From assembly GCA_964479535.1 (NCBI GenBank), contig CAYZMM010000011.1, positions 62,001 through 126,000 on the forward strand: a stretch of DNA of 64,000 nt, in the 5' to 3' direction. Below the pieces are notes generated by a model. That model ran no database searches and had not been told where the DNA came from. It saw only the letters and a list, made by a program, of their open reading frames with translations. Every line of letters begins with the position of its first letter. Within the stretch, counting starts at the first letter, position 1. The stretch is from S015-6 sp964479535. Lineage in GTDB: Bacteria > Desulfobacterota > DSWW01. Position numbers and translations under genes: made by a program. Positions 8,442 through 17,057 of the stretch are shown here, one piece after another.

Positions 8442-10163
8442 TCACATTTTGTCCGGCACCTCGATCCCCAGAAGCTCCAGGCCGGTTCGGATGATCCTCC
8501 CGGCCAGCGCACAGAGGACCAGTCGGCTTTCCCGAATGCCGTCGGGCGCCTTCAGGAAAGGAACATTCTGGTAGAAGCGATTGTAGAGAGAGGCAAGATC
8601 GAAGAGGTAATCGGTCAGCTGGTTCGGTCGGAAGGAGGAGGCGGATCGGTAGAGGTGTTCCGGAAACTCCAGGATCGCCTTTGCAAGGCGATGCTCCAGA
8701 TCCTCTTCCAGGAGGACGGGAACCCCGGTGAGGTCCCCTCCGTTGCATTCCACTTCGAATTTCCGAAAGACGCTCTGGATTCGAGCGTACGTGTACTGGA
8801 GGTAAGGAGCCGAATTGCCCTCTAGAGAGAGGGCCTTTTCCCACCGGAATTCGATGGCGGACTGCCGGTTCTGGCACATGTCCGCATATCGCAAGGCCCC
8901 CAAACCGACCTTCCGGGCGATTTCCCTCTTCACCGACTCTTCCAGTCCCGGATTCAGCCGGTGGGCGACTTCATAGGCCCTCCGTTCCGCCTCGTCCATG
9001 AATGTGTCGAGACGGATCACGTTCCCCTCCCGGGTCGAGAATTTGCCCTCCGGAAGACGCATGATTCCGAACCAGATGTGCTCCAGCTCCACCTCGATCC
9101 CCATGCGGCGGGCGACGGCGAAGAGCTGTCGAAAATGCAGCTGCTGCCCTTCATCGGTGACGTACAGGATCTTGGACGGGTTCCAGCGTTCGATGCGATA
9201 GAGCATCGCGGCGATGTCCGTGGTCGCATAATTGAATCCGCCATCGCTCTTCTGGATGATGAAGGGCGGAAGGCCCTCTTCCTCGAGGAACACGACCAGG
9301 GCACCGTCGCTCCGGCTCGCAATACCCCTCGCCTCCAGGTCCCCCACGACGGCCGGGAGCCGATCGTTGTAGAAGCTCTCACCAAGGGTGACATCGAAAG
9401 AAATGCCGAGCCGTTCATAGATCTTGTCGAACGCTCGAAGGGAGGCCTGAACGAACCTCTCCCACAGCTCGTAATTGTCGGGTTCTCCCTGCTGAAGGCG
9501 AACCAGCTCGCTCCGTGCCTGCTCCATGAGCGACGGATCCTGCTGGGCTCTCTGATAGCCTTTCACGTAAACCCTCTCGAGTTCCTCGATCGGATCCTCT
9601 TCGAAGGCCTCGGGGTTTCCGAACAGGCGGTAAGCGACGAGAAGGATACCGAACTGGGTGCCCCAGTCCCCGATGTGGTTGTCCGCTACGACGTCGAATC
9701 CGAGAAAGCGGTGTATCCTGTCCAGGGCATAACCAAGGATCGTGGAGCGGACGTGGCCGATGTGCATCGGTTTCGCCACATTCGGGCTCGAGAAATCGAC
9801 CACCACGGCACGCCCTTTTCCAGGGCTCTCCACGCCTATCCTTTCGTCGGGAAAGACCTCGGCGACACGCTCGGACAGCCAGGATCGCGACACCCAGAGG
9901 TTCACGAAGCCCGGCCCGGCCACCTCCACCTTTTCCAGCCAGGAAACGCTCTCGAGTTTCTTCGCCAGATCCTGGGCAAGCTCCCTCGGGGGGCGGCCCA
10001 GCTTCTTTGCGAGCCCCATGGCCCCGTTGAACTGGTAGTCACCGAACTTGGGGTTGGTCGTGGGATTCACCCGAAGACTTCCGGCGTCCGCGACCGGGTC
10101 GCCCAGCAGCTGCGCAAGGGACTCCAGAATCGGCTCGGAGATCAGGTCAATGATCGATGCCAT
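8442..10163 (-). CDS. argS: Arginyl-tRNA synthetase
   Basis: Class I aminoacyl-tRNA synthetase charging tRNA-Arg, 573 residues, close to the E. coli length. Domains in order: N-terminal Add-1 domain (about 1-110, with FGDYQFNGAMGLAKKLG), catalytic Rossmann fold with the HIGH motif in AKPMHIGHVRSTILG (~residue 130) and the ArgRS signatures NHIGDWGTQFG and KFSTREGNVIRLD (in place of KMSKS), and a C-terminal anticodon-binding DALR domain (LYNRFYQNVPFL). The start is the ATG that begins the conserved helix MASIIDLISEPI; GGGAGG lies 12 nt upstream. Hairpin elements flank it on both sides; copy A touches its stop codon. Housekeeping gene, apparently monocistronic; no T-box leader recognised. Confidence 0.97.
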   Translation of the reverse strand: MASIIDLISEPILESLAQLLGDPVADAGSLRVNPTTNPKFGDYQFNGAMGLAKKLGRPPRELAQDLAKKLESVSWLEKVEVAGPGFVNLWVSRSWLSERVAEVFPDERIGVESPGKGRAVVVDFSSPNVAKPMHIGHVRSTILGYALDRIHRFLGFDVVADNHIGDWGTQFGILLVAYRLFGNPEAFEEDPIEELERVYVKGYQRAQQDPSLMEQARSELVRLQQGEPDNYELWERFVQASLRAFDKIYERLGISFDVTLGESFYNDRLPAVVGDLEARGIASRSDGALVVFLEEEGLPPFIIQKSDGGFNYATTDIAAMLYRIERWNPSKILYVTDEGQQLHFRQLFAVARRMGIEVELEHIWFGIMRLPEGKFSTREGNVIRLDTFMDEAERRAYEVAHRLNPGLEESVKREIARKVGLGALRYADMCQNRQSAIEFRWEKALSLEGNSAPYLQYTYARIQSVFRKFEVECNGGDLTGVPVLLEEDLEHRLAKAILEFPEHLYRSASSFRPNQLTDYLFDLASLYNRFYQNVPFLKAPDGIRESRLVLCALAGRIIRTGLELLGIEVPDKM

Positions 10164-10445
10164 CGCTTTTCGAGTGCCTCCCTGGTATCTTGTGCGGCGC
10201 AGGCCGCGAAGTGCCCACCCCGTTCCGTTCCGGGTCTCTTGCGCTCCGTCTCCCCCTCCCCTCTCCAAAGAAGAAAAAGTAACACAGGACTTCGGAGAAG
10301 GAAAGACGGTCGGCACGCAGGCTTCCATGGGACTTCACCTGCATGACCTTCTCATCAAGACTCGTCCAAAGAAGGTGGCACAGACTTGATCCCGCGCATC
10401 AAAACCTTCAGAATGACTCGAAGCCTTTTCACAGGGGCGAGACGG

Positions 10446-10624
10446 CTGTGAGCTCCCGGTTCCCTCTCGGTTCCCGCCGGGCGACTCGTGGAGGCTTCCC
10501 GAGTCCCCGCGTGCATCAGGAGGCACTCCGCTCCCCGCACCAACGTTCAGCGGCCGAGGGACGAGGGACTTCGTTGCCGGAACATGGAGGCCAAGAGCAC
10601 CGAGATGGAACCGGGAGCTCACAG
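10446..10624. repeat. Hairpin element copy B
   Basis: Inverted arms 10446-10471 / 10599-10624 (26 bp, one mismatch) enclose a loop that shares a 30-base identical block with copy A, starting GGGCGACTCGTGGAGG, and the right end GTTGCCGGAACA + GGAGGCCAAGAG. It fills much of the 10164-10660 spacer between argS and the gene at 10661; the rest of that spacer shows no gene. Confidence 0.82.
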
Positions 10625-10660
10625 TGCGCACGCAGGTGACGCGTCCGTGAGGTTGTAGCC

Positions 10661-10990
10661 ATGTTCCTGTTGGCTCGAAAGACGAGCGAGCTTTCACCCA
10701 CCGACATCGACCTGATCAAGGAGGCTGCGGGAGCTCTGGCCAGATCCGGCGAGAGACTCGAGAAGGCCCTCCGGCGGCTTCGGTCTGCGGAAGAGTTCCT
10801 GGACTTCCATCTGGACACCAGTCCCTCCTCCGTGCGGGAAGAAGCGATCGAGCGGTACAGGACAGCACGAAGAAAGGCCGAAACGGCTCGCTACACCTAT
10901 ATCGTCCAGCGTGAGGCCGTCGGCTTCCGGAATCACAAGTTCCCGGACCGAATCTTTCCCCTCCCTCCTCCCCGCGAAATCCCCCGCTGA
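10661..10990 (+). CDS. Small helical protein of unknown function
   Basis: A 109-residue protein that I do not recognise. It is highly charged and mostly helical for the first 85 residues (LIKEAAGALARSGERLEKAL, EEAIERYRTARRKAETARYT), with coiled-coil-like heptads, then a proline-rich tail (FPLPPPREIPR). The ATG has GAGGT about 8 nt upstream. It lies alone between hairpin elements B and C, with no operon partner. Coding character looks real, from a helical pattern with few rare codons, but it could be a chance frame. Confidence 0.5.
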   Translation: MFLLARKTSELSPTDIDLIKEAAGALARSGERLEKALRRLRSAEEFLDFHLDTSPSSVREEAIERYRTARRKAETARYTYIVQREAVGFRNHKFPDRIFPLPPPREIPR

Positions 10991-11032
10991 GCACCCTCGG
11001 TTGGATCCACGATCAGCAGCCGGACGCAAGAG

Positions 11033-11063
11033 CAGGGTTCAGGGTTCAGGGGTCAGGGGACAG
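11033..11063. repeat. GGGGTCA-type degenerate tandem tract
   Basis: Four degenerate copies of the 7-8 bp unit (CAGGGTT, CAGGGTT, CAGGGGT, CAGGGGA), related to the perfect tract at 8160-8187. Confidence 0.75.
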
Positions 11064-11198
11064 CCCACCTCACCTCCCGTCCCCGGTGGTGGGGGGCTGT
11101 CTGGAAGGAGTCCACTAGAAGACACCTCCCAACACGCCCCGCCGAGGAGGCAGGCTTCCGATACAACTCTCTGCCAAACGTGGGGCTGCAACGAGCTT

Positions 11199-11302
11199 CG
11201 GGTGCCGTGCCCTGTTCCATCCCGGCCTTCGCCGGGCGACTTTGTAGGGGGAGGGAGAGACGGAGCCCAAGAAGGCCGGGATGGAACAGGGCACGGCACC
11301 CG
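11199..11302. repeat. Hairpin element copy C, upstream of the SUMT gene
   Basis: A perfect 32-bp inverted repeat (11199-11230 / 11271-11302) with a 40-nt loop GCCGGGCGACTTTGT...CGGAGCCCAA. The loop ends match copies A and B, so this looks like a shortened relative. Its stem resembles that of copy A (both contain GCCCTGTT) but differs at several positions matched by changes in the opposite arm. It ends 66 nt before the GTG start at 11369. Confidence 0.88.
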
Positions 11303-11368
11303 ATTGATTGGGACATCCCCGTTTGGTACGCTAAAAGACGAACTTTGCGCTGGCGGAGGAAGCTTCTG

Positions 11369-12127
11369 GTGGAAAACGAACAAGGGAAAGTCTATCTCGT
11401 GGGCGCAGGGCCCGGTGATCCCGGCCTGATCACACTGAAGGGTTTCAGGCTCTTGCAGACGGCCGATGTGGTGATCTACGACCGCCTGATCCACCCGGAA
11501 ATCCTCTCGGAGATCCCTCCGGAGGCGGAGAAGCTCTACGTCGGCAAGGAATGCGATCACCACACCCTTCCTCAGGACGAGATCAACGCCCTCATGGTTC
11601 GGAAGGCCCGGGAGGGGAAGCGTGTGGTTCGGCTGAAGGGGGGCGATCCCTTTGTCTTCGGGCGAGGTGCGGAGGAGGTGCTCCACCTCGTGAAGGAGGG
11701 AGTCGAGTGGGAAGTCATCCCCGGCGTTACATCCGCTACCGCCGTGCCCGCTTATGCCGGGATCCCGATCACGCACCGGGAGTTTTCCTCCATGGCCTCG
11801 ATCATCACGGGCCATGAGACCATCTACAAGGACCTTACCCAACTCCGCTACGATCTGATTGCACCCAACGACAGCACCCTCGTCATCCTCATGGGCATGA
11901 CCAACCTGAAGAAGATCGTTGCAGAACTCATTCGTCACGGCCGCCCTCCTGCAACGCCCATCTGCATCATCACGTGGGGCACCTATCCGAAGCAGAAGGT
12001 CCTGACCGCCACCCTGGAGGACATCGTAGAGAAGAAGGAAGCAGCCGGACTGAATCCGCCCGGGATCATCGTGATCGGCGAGGTGGTTCGGCTCCGGGAA
12101 ACCCTGATGGGCAAGAAGGATCCATGA
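11369..12127 (+). CDS. cobA: Uroporphyrinogen-III C-methyltransferase (SUMT)
   Basis: Methylates uroporphyrinogen III at C-2 and C-7 with S-adenosylmethionine to give precorrin-2, the first step to siroheme. 252 residues, the normal length of a single-domain SUMT. Signatures: N-terminal VYLVGAGPGDPGLITLKG, DVVIYDRLI, VVRLKGGDPFVFGRGAEE (central SUMT motif), GVTSATAVPAYAGIPITHR, and a C-terminal LRETL. Start is GTG 11369 with GGAGGA 8 nt upstream; the longer upstream frame runs through the hairpin element and is not coding. The stop overlaps the next gene by 4 nt (ATGA). Siroheme is the DsrAB cofactor, so this pair probably serves the dsr genes that follow on the other strand. Confidence 0.95.
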   Translation: MENEQGKVYLVGAGPGDPGLITLKGFRLLQTADVVIYDRLIHPEILSEIPPEAEKLYVGKECDHHTLPQDEINALMVRKAREGKRVVRLKGGDPFVFGRGAEEVLHLVKEGVEWEVIPGVTSATAVPAYAGIPITHREFSSMASIITGHETIYKDLTQLRYDLIAPNDSTLVILMGMTNLKKIVAELIRHGRPPATPICIITWGTYPKQKVLTATLEDIVEKKEAAGLNPPGIIVIGEVVRLRETLMGKKDP

Positions 12128-12786
12128 GTCCTCCAAGCGAGTCCACCTACCCCGTCTCCCTCGACCTGAAGGGGAAGCCGGTACTCCTTGTCGGAGGGGG
12201 AGAAGTCGCCTTCCGCAAGGCGAGGGGACTCGAGAGATCAGGATGTCTGCTGACCGTTGTCGCCCCCGGGTTCTTGCCCGCTTTCAAGGAATGGCTCGGC
12301 CGGCGCCACTGCCGGATCGAATCGCGCCCCTACCGTGACGGTGAAGCGGGTCGGTTCTTCCTCGTGATCTCCGCCACCGACGACACGGCCGTGAATCGAC
12401 AGGTCTTCGCAGACGCCAACCGGACGGGCCGATTGATCAATGTGGTCGACCAGCCCTCCCTCTGCAACGTCTACATTCCCTCTCGAATCGAACGGGGGGA
12501 CCTGCAGATAGCGATTTCGACGGGCGGCAAGTGCCCCGCCTTCGCCCGCTGGCTCCGTCGCGACCTCGAAGGCGTCGTCCCGGAGAGGTACGGTCTGCTC
12601 CTGGAGAGAATCGCCGCCATTCGCAGCCGCCTGAAGGAGACCGTGCCGTCCCAGGACGCACGAAAGCGCATTCTCTGGAGGCTTCTTCACTCCAAAGGAG
12701 TGCGCACGTTCCTCGCCGGAGACGATCGCCTTCTGGCTAGAATGGAAAGGGGATGGGAGAGGGTCAGGCCCGGGACCGACGGATAG
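12124..12786 (+). CDS. Precorrin-2 dehydrogenase / sirohydrochlorin ferrochelatase-like
   Basis: NAD-dependent oxidation of precorrin-2 to sirohydrochlorin (CysG N-terminal / Met8 / SirC family), 220 residues. A Rossmann fold is visible at the start (KPVLLVGGGEVAFRKARGL), followed by ISATDDTAVNRQVFADAN and NVVDQPSLCNVYIPS, the family motif, then IAISTGGKCPAFARWLR where the catalytic region lies. It overlaps the SUMT gene by 4 nt, so the two enzymes are co-translated. Whether it also inserts iron is not clear from sequence; short bacterial members often only dehydrogenate. In sulfate reducers DsrN then amidates the product for DsrAB. Confidence 0.92.
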   Translation: MSPPSESTYPVSLDLKGKPVLLVGGGEVAFRKARGLERSGCLLTVVAPGFLPAFKEWLGRRHCRIESRPYRDGEAGRFFLVISATDDTAVNRQVFADANRTGRLINVVDQPSLCNVYIPSRIERGDLQIAISTGGKCPAFARWLRRDLEGVVPERYGLLLERIAAIRSRLKETVPSQDARKRILWRLLHSKGVRTFLAGDDRLLARMERGWERVRPGTDG

Positions 12787-12831
12787 GGCGCACGGAAAAC
12801 GGTGAATCGTCCATGCGCCCTCGTACGGTCA

Positions 12832-13017
12832 TCAGGTCTCGGTCAGTGTAATGGCCGATTCCGGGCACGTCTCGACGCAGCTCTCGCAGCCCAGGCACTC
12901 ATCGATGTTCGCAACCTCGGCCTTCTCGTCCTTCAGCTCGAGGACTTCAGAGGGGCAGATATCGACACACTCCCCACATCCGGTGCACTTTTCCTTGTCG
13001 ATGGTGAGTTCGTACAT
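12832..13017 (-). CDS. 2[4Fe-4S] ferredoxin at the end of the dsr operon
   Basis: A 61-residue bacterial ferredoxin. Two cluster motifs, CTGCGECVDICP (~residues 11-22) and CLGCESCVETCP (~41-52), give two [4Fe-4S] clusters with the usual crossed ligand pattern. The start is ATG 13017, with AGGAG 7 nt upstream, rather than the longer frame rich in cysteine and methionine. It follows dsrP by 78 nt on the same strand and would be the last gene of dsrN-dsrC-...-dsrMKJOP. A soluble electron carrier here could feed DsrAB or exchange electrons with the cytoplasmic DsrK side; this is inferred from position only. Confidence 0.9.
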   Translation of the reverse strand: MYELTIDKEKCTGCGECVDICPSEVLELKDEKAEVANIDECLGCESCVETCPESAITLTET

Positions 13018-13095
13018 ATCGGTTTCTCCTGTGTGAGTAAGTTCGCCCTTTTCAGGCATAGGCCAACAACATCCGCTGCAACACGTACACTCCAC

Positions 13096-14253
13096 TCAGA
13101 CCGCTTCTTGTTCCTTCACCGAAACGGCGATTTTGAAAAGGATCGTGAGAATCAGAAACCCGATGGCCCACACCCCGAGGGTGATCCCGATCTCGGGCAG
13201 CGTGGGCGTGTACTCCACAACGTGCTCGAGGGGGTTCGGGATGAACCCGCCCACGACCAGTCCCATTCCCTTGTCGATCCAGGTGGAGAAGAAGACCGAC
13301 ACGACCGCGACGATGAGGAAGTTCTCGTTCCTCCGCGTTCCCGGATTGATGAGCAAGGCCAGCGCGACCGCCGCCAGGGCGGTGGATGTCCACATCCAGG
13401 GGATCAGCCCGCCATGCCCCTCCAGACCCGCATACAAGTAGACCAGGGAGTGCGTGTGACCCGGGATCTGGCTGTAGAAGGCGGTGAAGAATTCCAGCCC
13501 GAGGAAGAAAACATTGATGATCATCGCATAGGTCACGATCTTGGCCAGTGTCTGGATCGCCTCTTTGCCCGGATCGAAGCGGGTCGTCTTCCTCACGATC
13601 AGGCACAGGATGATGAGGAGGGAAGGCCCGGAGGCAAAGGCGGAAGCAATGAAGCGGGCCGCCAGGATTGCGGTCAGCCAAAGGTGCCGACCGGGCAGGC
13701 CGGCGTACAGGAAGGCGGTAACCGTGTGGATGCTCACGGCCCAGGGGATGGAAAGATAGATAAAGGGCTTGATCCACTTCGGCGGTGCCACGCCCTTCCG
13801 CTCGCAGTCCAGCGAGATCCATCCGATCACCAGATTCAGGAGCAGGTAGCCCGTGAGAACCAGGAAATCCCAGAACATGACCGAATTCGGCGTCGGGTGG
13901 AGGATCACATTCAGGACCCTCAACGGCTGCCCCATATCCACGAAGATGAAGAGCATGCACATCGCCACGGAGGCGATGGCCAGGAATTCACCCAGCACCG
14001 TGATCCGGCCGAAGACCTTGTAGTTGTGCAGGTAGTAGGGCAGGACCACCATCACCGCAGAAGCGGCCACACCGACGAGAAAGGTGAACTGCGCGATATA
14101 GAGGCCCCAGGAAACGTCCCGGCTCAGCCCGGTGATGCCCAGGCCGTAGAAGAACTGCCACAGGTAACAGAGGACCCCTATTCCGATCACACCGAGCAGG
14201 GCCGCGATGAGCCCATAGTACTTCCGACCACCAATCAGTGCCTTGTCAATCAT
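13096..14253 (-). CDS. dsrP: DsrP, NrfD-like membrane subunit of DsrMKJOP
   Basis: Integral membrane quinone-interacting subunit of the DsrMKJOP complex, 385 residues, with about ten hydrophobic helices and no heme motif, as in the NrfD/PsrC family. Recognisable segments are YYGLIAALLGVIGIGVLCYL near the start, GLSRDVSWGLYIAQFTFLVG (typical NrfD helix with the conserved W-G), DMGQPLRVLNVILHPTPNS and the C-terminal GLVVGGFIPNPLEHVVEY. It works with the periplasmic iron-sulfur protein DsrO and cytochrome DsrJ; DsrMK form the other half. Seven nt separate it from dsrO, consistent with one transcript. Confidence 0.95.
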   Translation of the reverse strand: MIDKALIGGRKYYGLIAALLGVIGIGVLCYLWQFFYGLGITGLSRDVSWGLYIAQFTFLVGVAASAVMVVLPYYLHNYKVFGRITVLGEFLAIASVAMCMLFIFVDMGQPLRVLNVILHPTPNSVMFWDFLVLTGYLLLNLVIGWISLDCERKGVAPPKWIKPFIYLSIPWAVSIHTVTAFLYAGLPGRHLWLTAILAARFIASAFASGPSLLIILCLIVRKTTRFDPGKEAIQTLAKIVTYAMIINVFFLGLEFFTAFYSQIPGHTHSLVYLYAGLEGHGGLIPWMWTSTALAAVALALLINPGTRRNENFLIVAVVSVFFSTWIDKGMGLVVGGFIPNPLEHVVEYTPTLPEIGITLGVWAIGFLILTILFKIAVSVKEQEAV

Positions 14254-14260
14254 GGCTCCC

Positions 14261-15052
14261 TCACACGAGATAGTAGACCTGTGGCATGGTTCCCAGCTCT
14301 GGTTTCCGCCGGAGGCTGTAGTGTTCGTGAAGGATCTTTCTTACCTCGGAATCCGGATCCTCCAGGTCACCGAAAATGAGCGCCTTGACCTTGCACGCCT
14401 CGACACAGGCCGGGATCTTGCCCACGGCCAGCCGCTCGGCGCAGAAATTGCACTTCTCCACGACCCCTCGCATGCGTCTGGGAAAATCCGTTCGGACATC
14501 CTGAATGAACGGCCGGGGGTCGCGCCAGTTGAAGCTCCTCGAACCGTAAGGGCACCCTGCCATACAGAACCGGCAGCCGATGCAGCGATGGAAGTCCATC
14601 ATCACGATCCCGTCTTCCCGCCGGAAGGTGGCCTTTGTGGGGCACACCCTGACACAGGGAGGGTTGTCGCAGTGGTTGCACAAGGCGAGGAAGGGCTTGC
14701 CGTGAAGGCTCTCGGAAACGAAGGGATGGTGCTGGTTGGGAAGGACGTGCTCGAATTCGTCCTGCCAGATCCACTTGATCTCGTCCTTCGGGTTTCCGAA
14801 ATCAGGAACATTGTGGGTGGCGTGGCACGCAATGGTGCAGTCTCTGCACCCGTCCTTGTTGATCTTCTCGATGCATTTCTTCGTATCCACCACCATGGCC
14901 CAGCGTTTCCCGAGAAGGGCTCCTTCGTCGTGCCGGGTCTCCTGGGCCTCGGCTTGACCCTTGAAGATCAGGTCCGAGGCGGCCTTCCCCCCGAATCCCG
15001 CCAGGGTCCCCAGCCCGGTGATCTTCAAGAAATCTCTTCGATTCACGCCCAT
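14261..15052 (-). CDS. dsrO: DsrO, periplasmic iron-sulfur subunit
   Basis: Ferredoxin-like subunit exported by the Tat path, 263 residues. The N-terminus MGVNRRDFLKITGLG carries the twin-arginine motif. Cysteine sets for multiple [4Fe-4S] clusters are visible: CIEKINKDGCRDCTIAC (~60-76), CNHCDNPPCVRVCP (~123-136), CIGCRFCMAGCPYG (~157-170) and CNFCAERLAVGKIPACVEAC (~200-219). The start is the ATG overlapping the dsrJ stop by one base (TAATG), so the genes are coupled. It would pass electrons between triheme DsrJ and the membrane subunit DsrP. Confidence 0.95.
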   Translation of the reverse strand: MGVNRRDFLKITGLGTLAGFGGKAASDLIFKGQAEAQETRHDEGALLGKRWAMVVDTKKCIEKINKDGCRDCTIACHATHNVPDFGNPKDEIKWIWQDEFEHVLPNQHHPFVSESLHGKPFLALCNHCDNPPCVRVCPTKATFRREDGIVMMDFHRCIGCRFCMAGCPYGSRSFNWRDPRPFIQDVRTDFPRRMRGVVEKCNFCAERLAVGKIPACVEACKVKALIFGDLEDPDSEVRKILHEHYSLRRKPELGTMPQVYYLV

Positions 15053-15435
15053 TATCTCTTCTCCTTCGGCTCTACGTGGCAGTCCCAGCAATAGGGATTC
15101 ACACTCGCGTAGTTGTGGCACCGGTCGCAGAATTCCGACTTGTTCGGGTGACACTGCATGCACGTGTTCTGAAGGCTCATGTTGTAGGTCTTGCCGCTGG
15201 TCGCCACGTACGTTCGCTTTCCCTCCCGTGCGACCTCGTCTCTCCACTCGTCCAGCAAGGTCATGTGCATGGCCGCCATCCATTCCTTCGACTCGACACA
15301 ATCCCTTTCCTGGGTGACGATCTTCGGCTCCGGTTTGTAGTCCGCCTTGCCGGTCACCACGTTGTACCAGATCGGGGAGGTGGCGACCGCCAGGAAGAGC
15401 ACGAGTCCGGCTATGATCTTTCCTCCATCATACAT
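15052..15435 (-). CDS. dsrJ: DsrJ, triheme cytochrome c
   Basis: Periplasmic, membrane-anchored cytochrome of DsrMKJOP, 127 residues. An N-terminal uncleaved membrane helix (KIIAGLVLFLAVATSPIWY) is followed by three CXXCH sites: CMQCH, CDRCH and CWDCH. Cys46 in ERDCVESKEW is not part of a heme motif; DsrJ proteins are known for a heme with unusual His/Cys ligation and Allochromatium DsrJ uses Cys46, so the residue appears conserved here. The start ATG overlaps the dsrK end by 8 nt; upstream Met codons lie inside dsrK. Role: electron or sulfur-redox function at the periplasmic face, still unresolved for the family. Confidence 0.95.
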   Translation of the reverse strand: MYDGGKIIAGLVLFLAVATSPIWYNVVTGKADYKPEPKIVTQERDCVESKEWMAAMHMTLLDEWRDEVAREGKRTYVATSGKTYNMSLQNTCMQCHPNKSEFCDRCHNYASVNPYCWDCHVEPKEKR

Positions 15436-17053
15436 CCTCGTCATCCTCCGTCTCATTGAGGGGATCACCGCGCATATTGAGTTCCCGTTCCTTCTCGCCC
15501 TTCATGACCAGAGCGTTGGCCAACAACTCGTGAACGCCCGTCACTTCCACCCCGGGGGCCCAGTAGTCCGCCAGGGGGATGAGCGTCGCACGGTCGATGG
15601 CGCACACGCATGCGAGTCGGTTGACACCGTGCTTCTCTTGCACGTAGCGGAGAGCGTTCCCTCTCGGGAAGCCTCCGCGCATCCGCATTTCCATGTTCTC
15701 GTCCGTGCCCAGGCCCGCACCGCCGGCGCAACAGTAGGTCTGTTCACGGATCGTGTTTTCCGGCATCTCGTAGAAGTGGTTCACCACGTTCCTGATGACG
15801 TACCGCGGTTCCTCCAGCAGCCCCATGGCCCGGGAGGGGTTGCAGGAATCGTGGAAGGTGACTCTGAGGTTCTCGTTGCGGCTCGGATCGAGCTTCAGCT
15901 TGTTGTTCCGGATCAGGTCCGCCGTAAACTCCGTGATGTGGACCATCTTCGTGCTCTTGGCGTTCTCGAACTTGGTGCCCGTGATGGGCGAGACCGGCTC
16001 CTCCAGGAAGTCGGCGGGGCCGTTCATCGTATCCATGTACTGGTTGACCACGCGCCACATGTGGCCGCACTCACCTCCGAGGATCCACTTCACGCCCAGC
16101 CGCTTCGCTTCCGCGTAGATCTTGGCGTTGAGCCGTTTCATCAACTCGTGGGAGTTGAAGAGCCCGAAGTTTCCTCCCTCCGAAGCGTAGGCACTCCAGG
16201 TGTAATTCAGGCCCAGCTCGTGAAAGAGCATCAGGTAGCCCATCAGCGTGAACGTCCCGGGATCTGCGAAGTAGTCGCCTGAGGGTACGACGAAGAGGAT
16301 GTCCGCCCCCTTCTTGTTGATCGGAAGGTCCACTTTGATCCCGGTGATGTCCTCGATGTCGTCCTGGAAGAACTCAAGGGAGTCCTTGAAGGTGTGCGGC
16401 TGGATACCGAGGTGGTTTCCCGTCCTGTGGCAGTTGGCGACCGGTTCGAGGGCCCAGGTGATGTTGATCCCGAGGAGATTCAGAAGTTCCCGGCCCATCA
16501 TCGTAATCTCCGCCGTATCGATCCCGTAGGGACAGAAGACCGAACATCGGCGGCATTCGGTGCACTGATAGAAATAGTAGAACCACTCCTTGATCACCTC
16601 CTCGGTGAGCTCTCTCCCCCCGGCCAGCTTGCCCAGGATCTTCCCCGCGGCGGTGAAGTCATTCCGGTAGACGGAACGAAGAAGCTCGGCCCTCAGCACA
16701 GGCATGTTCTTCGGGTCCCCGGAGCCGATGAAGAAGTGGCATTTGTCCGAACAGGCACCGCACCGCACGCAGATATCCATGAAGACCTGGAACGACCGGT
16801 ACTTGCTCAACCGATCCCGCATTCCCTCATAAACGATTTCCTTCCAGTTCTCCGGAAGCTTCCAGTCTTTGTCTGTGGGCTGCCACGCCCTCGGGTTCGG
16901 CATTCCGAGATACTCGACGTTCTTCGCGGGAGAGCTGTAGCAATAGGTCCCCTTTCGGAAGGCAACAGAAGGATCCATCCAATCCTTCTTGGGAGGGTCG
17001 TAGTCGAAGGCGAGTAGTTCCTCGGGTTTGATATCGAGTTCTTCTGATGACAT
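15428..17053 (-). CDS. dsrK: DsrK, cytoplasmic HdrD-like catalytic subunit
   Basis: Iron-sulfur protein of 541 residues thought to reduce the DsrC trisulfide. Two [4Fe-4S] ligand sets: C95/C98/C101/C105 (CVRCGACSDKC) and C164/C167/C170/C174 (CTECRRCSVFC). The CCG-type catalytic part follows: GGECGHMWR (~331), TFHDSCNPSRAMG (~400), YCCAGGAGLG (~440) and a C-terminal ACVCAIDRATL, the special cubane binding site as in HdrD/HdrB. It overlaps dsrJ and follows dsrM by 4 nt. With DsrM it forms the quinone-oxidising module; three further CCG-domain proteins of this family lie in the window. Confidence 0.96.
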   Translation of the reverse strand: MSSEELDIKPEELLAFDYDPPKKDWMDPSVAFRKGTYCYSSPAKNVEYLGMPNPRAWQPTDKDWKLPENWKEIVYEGMRDRLSKYRSFQVFMDICVRCGACSDKCHFFIGSGDPKNMPVLRAELLRSVYRNDFTAAGKILGKLAGGRELTEEVIKEWFYYFYQCTECRRCSVFCPYGIDTAEITMMGRELLNLLGINITWALEPVANCHRTGNHLGIQPHTFKDSLEFFQDDIEDITGIKVDLPINKKGADILFVVPSGDYFADPGTFTLMGYLMLFHELGLNYTWSAYASEGGNFGLFNSHELMKRLNAKIYAEAKRLGVKWILGGECGHMWRVVNQYMDTMNGPADFLEEPVSPITGTKFENAKSTKMVHITEFTADLIRNNKLKLDPSRNENLRVTFHDSCNPSRAMGLLEEPRYVIRNVVNHFYEMPENTIREQTYCCAGGAGLGTDENMEMRMRGGFPRGNALRYVQEKHGVNRLACVCAIDRATLIPLADYWAPGVEVTGVHELLANALVMKGEKERELNMRGDPLNETEDDEDV

Positions 17054-17057
17054 CTTT

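Noticed and set aside
10164..10445. T-box or other tRNA-sensing leader of argS
   Set aside because: No specifier stem, T-box sequence or terminator/antiterminator pair seen; T-boxes are also rare in this phylum.
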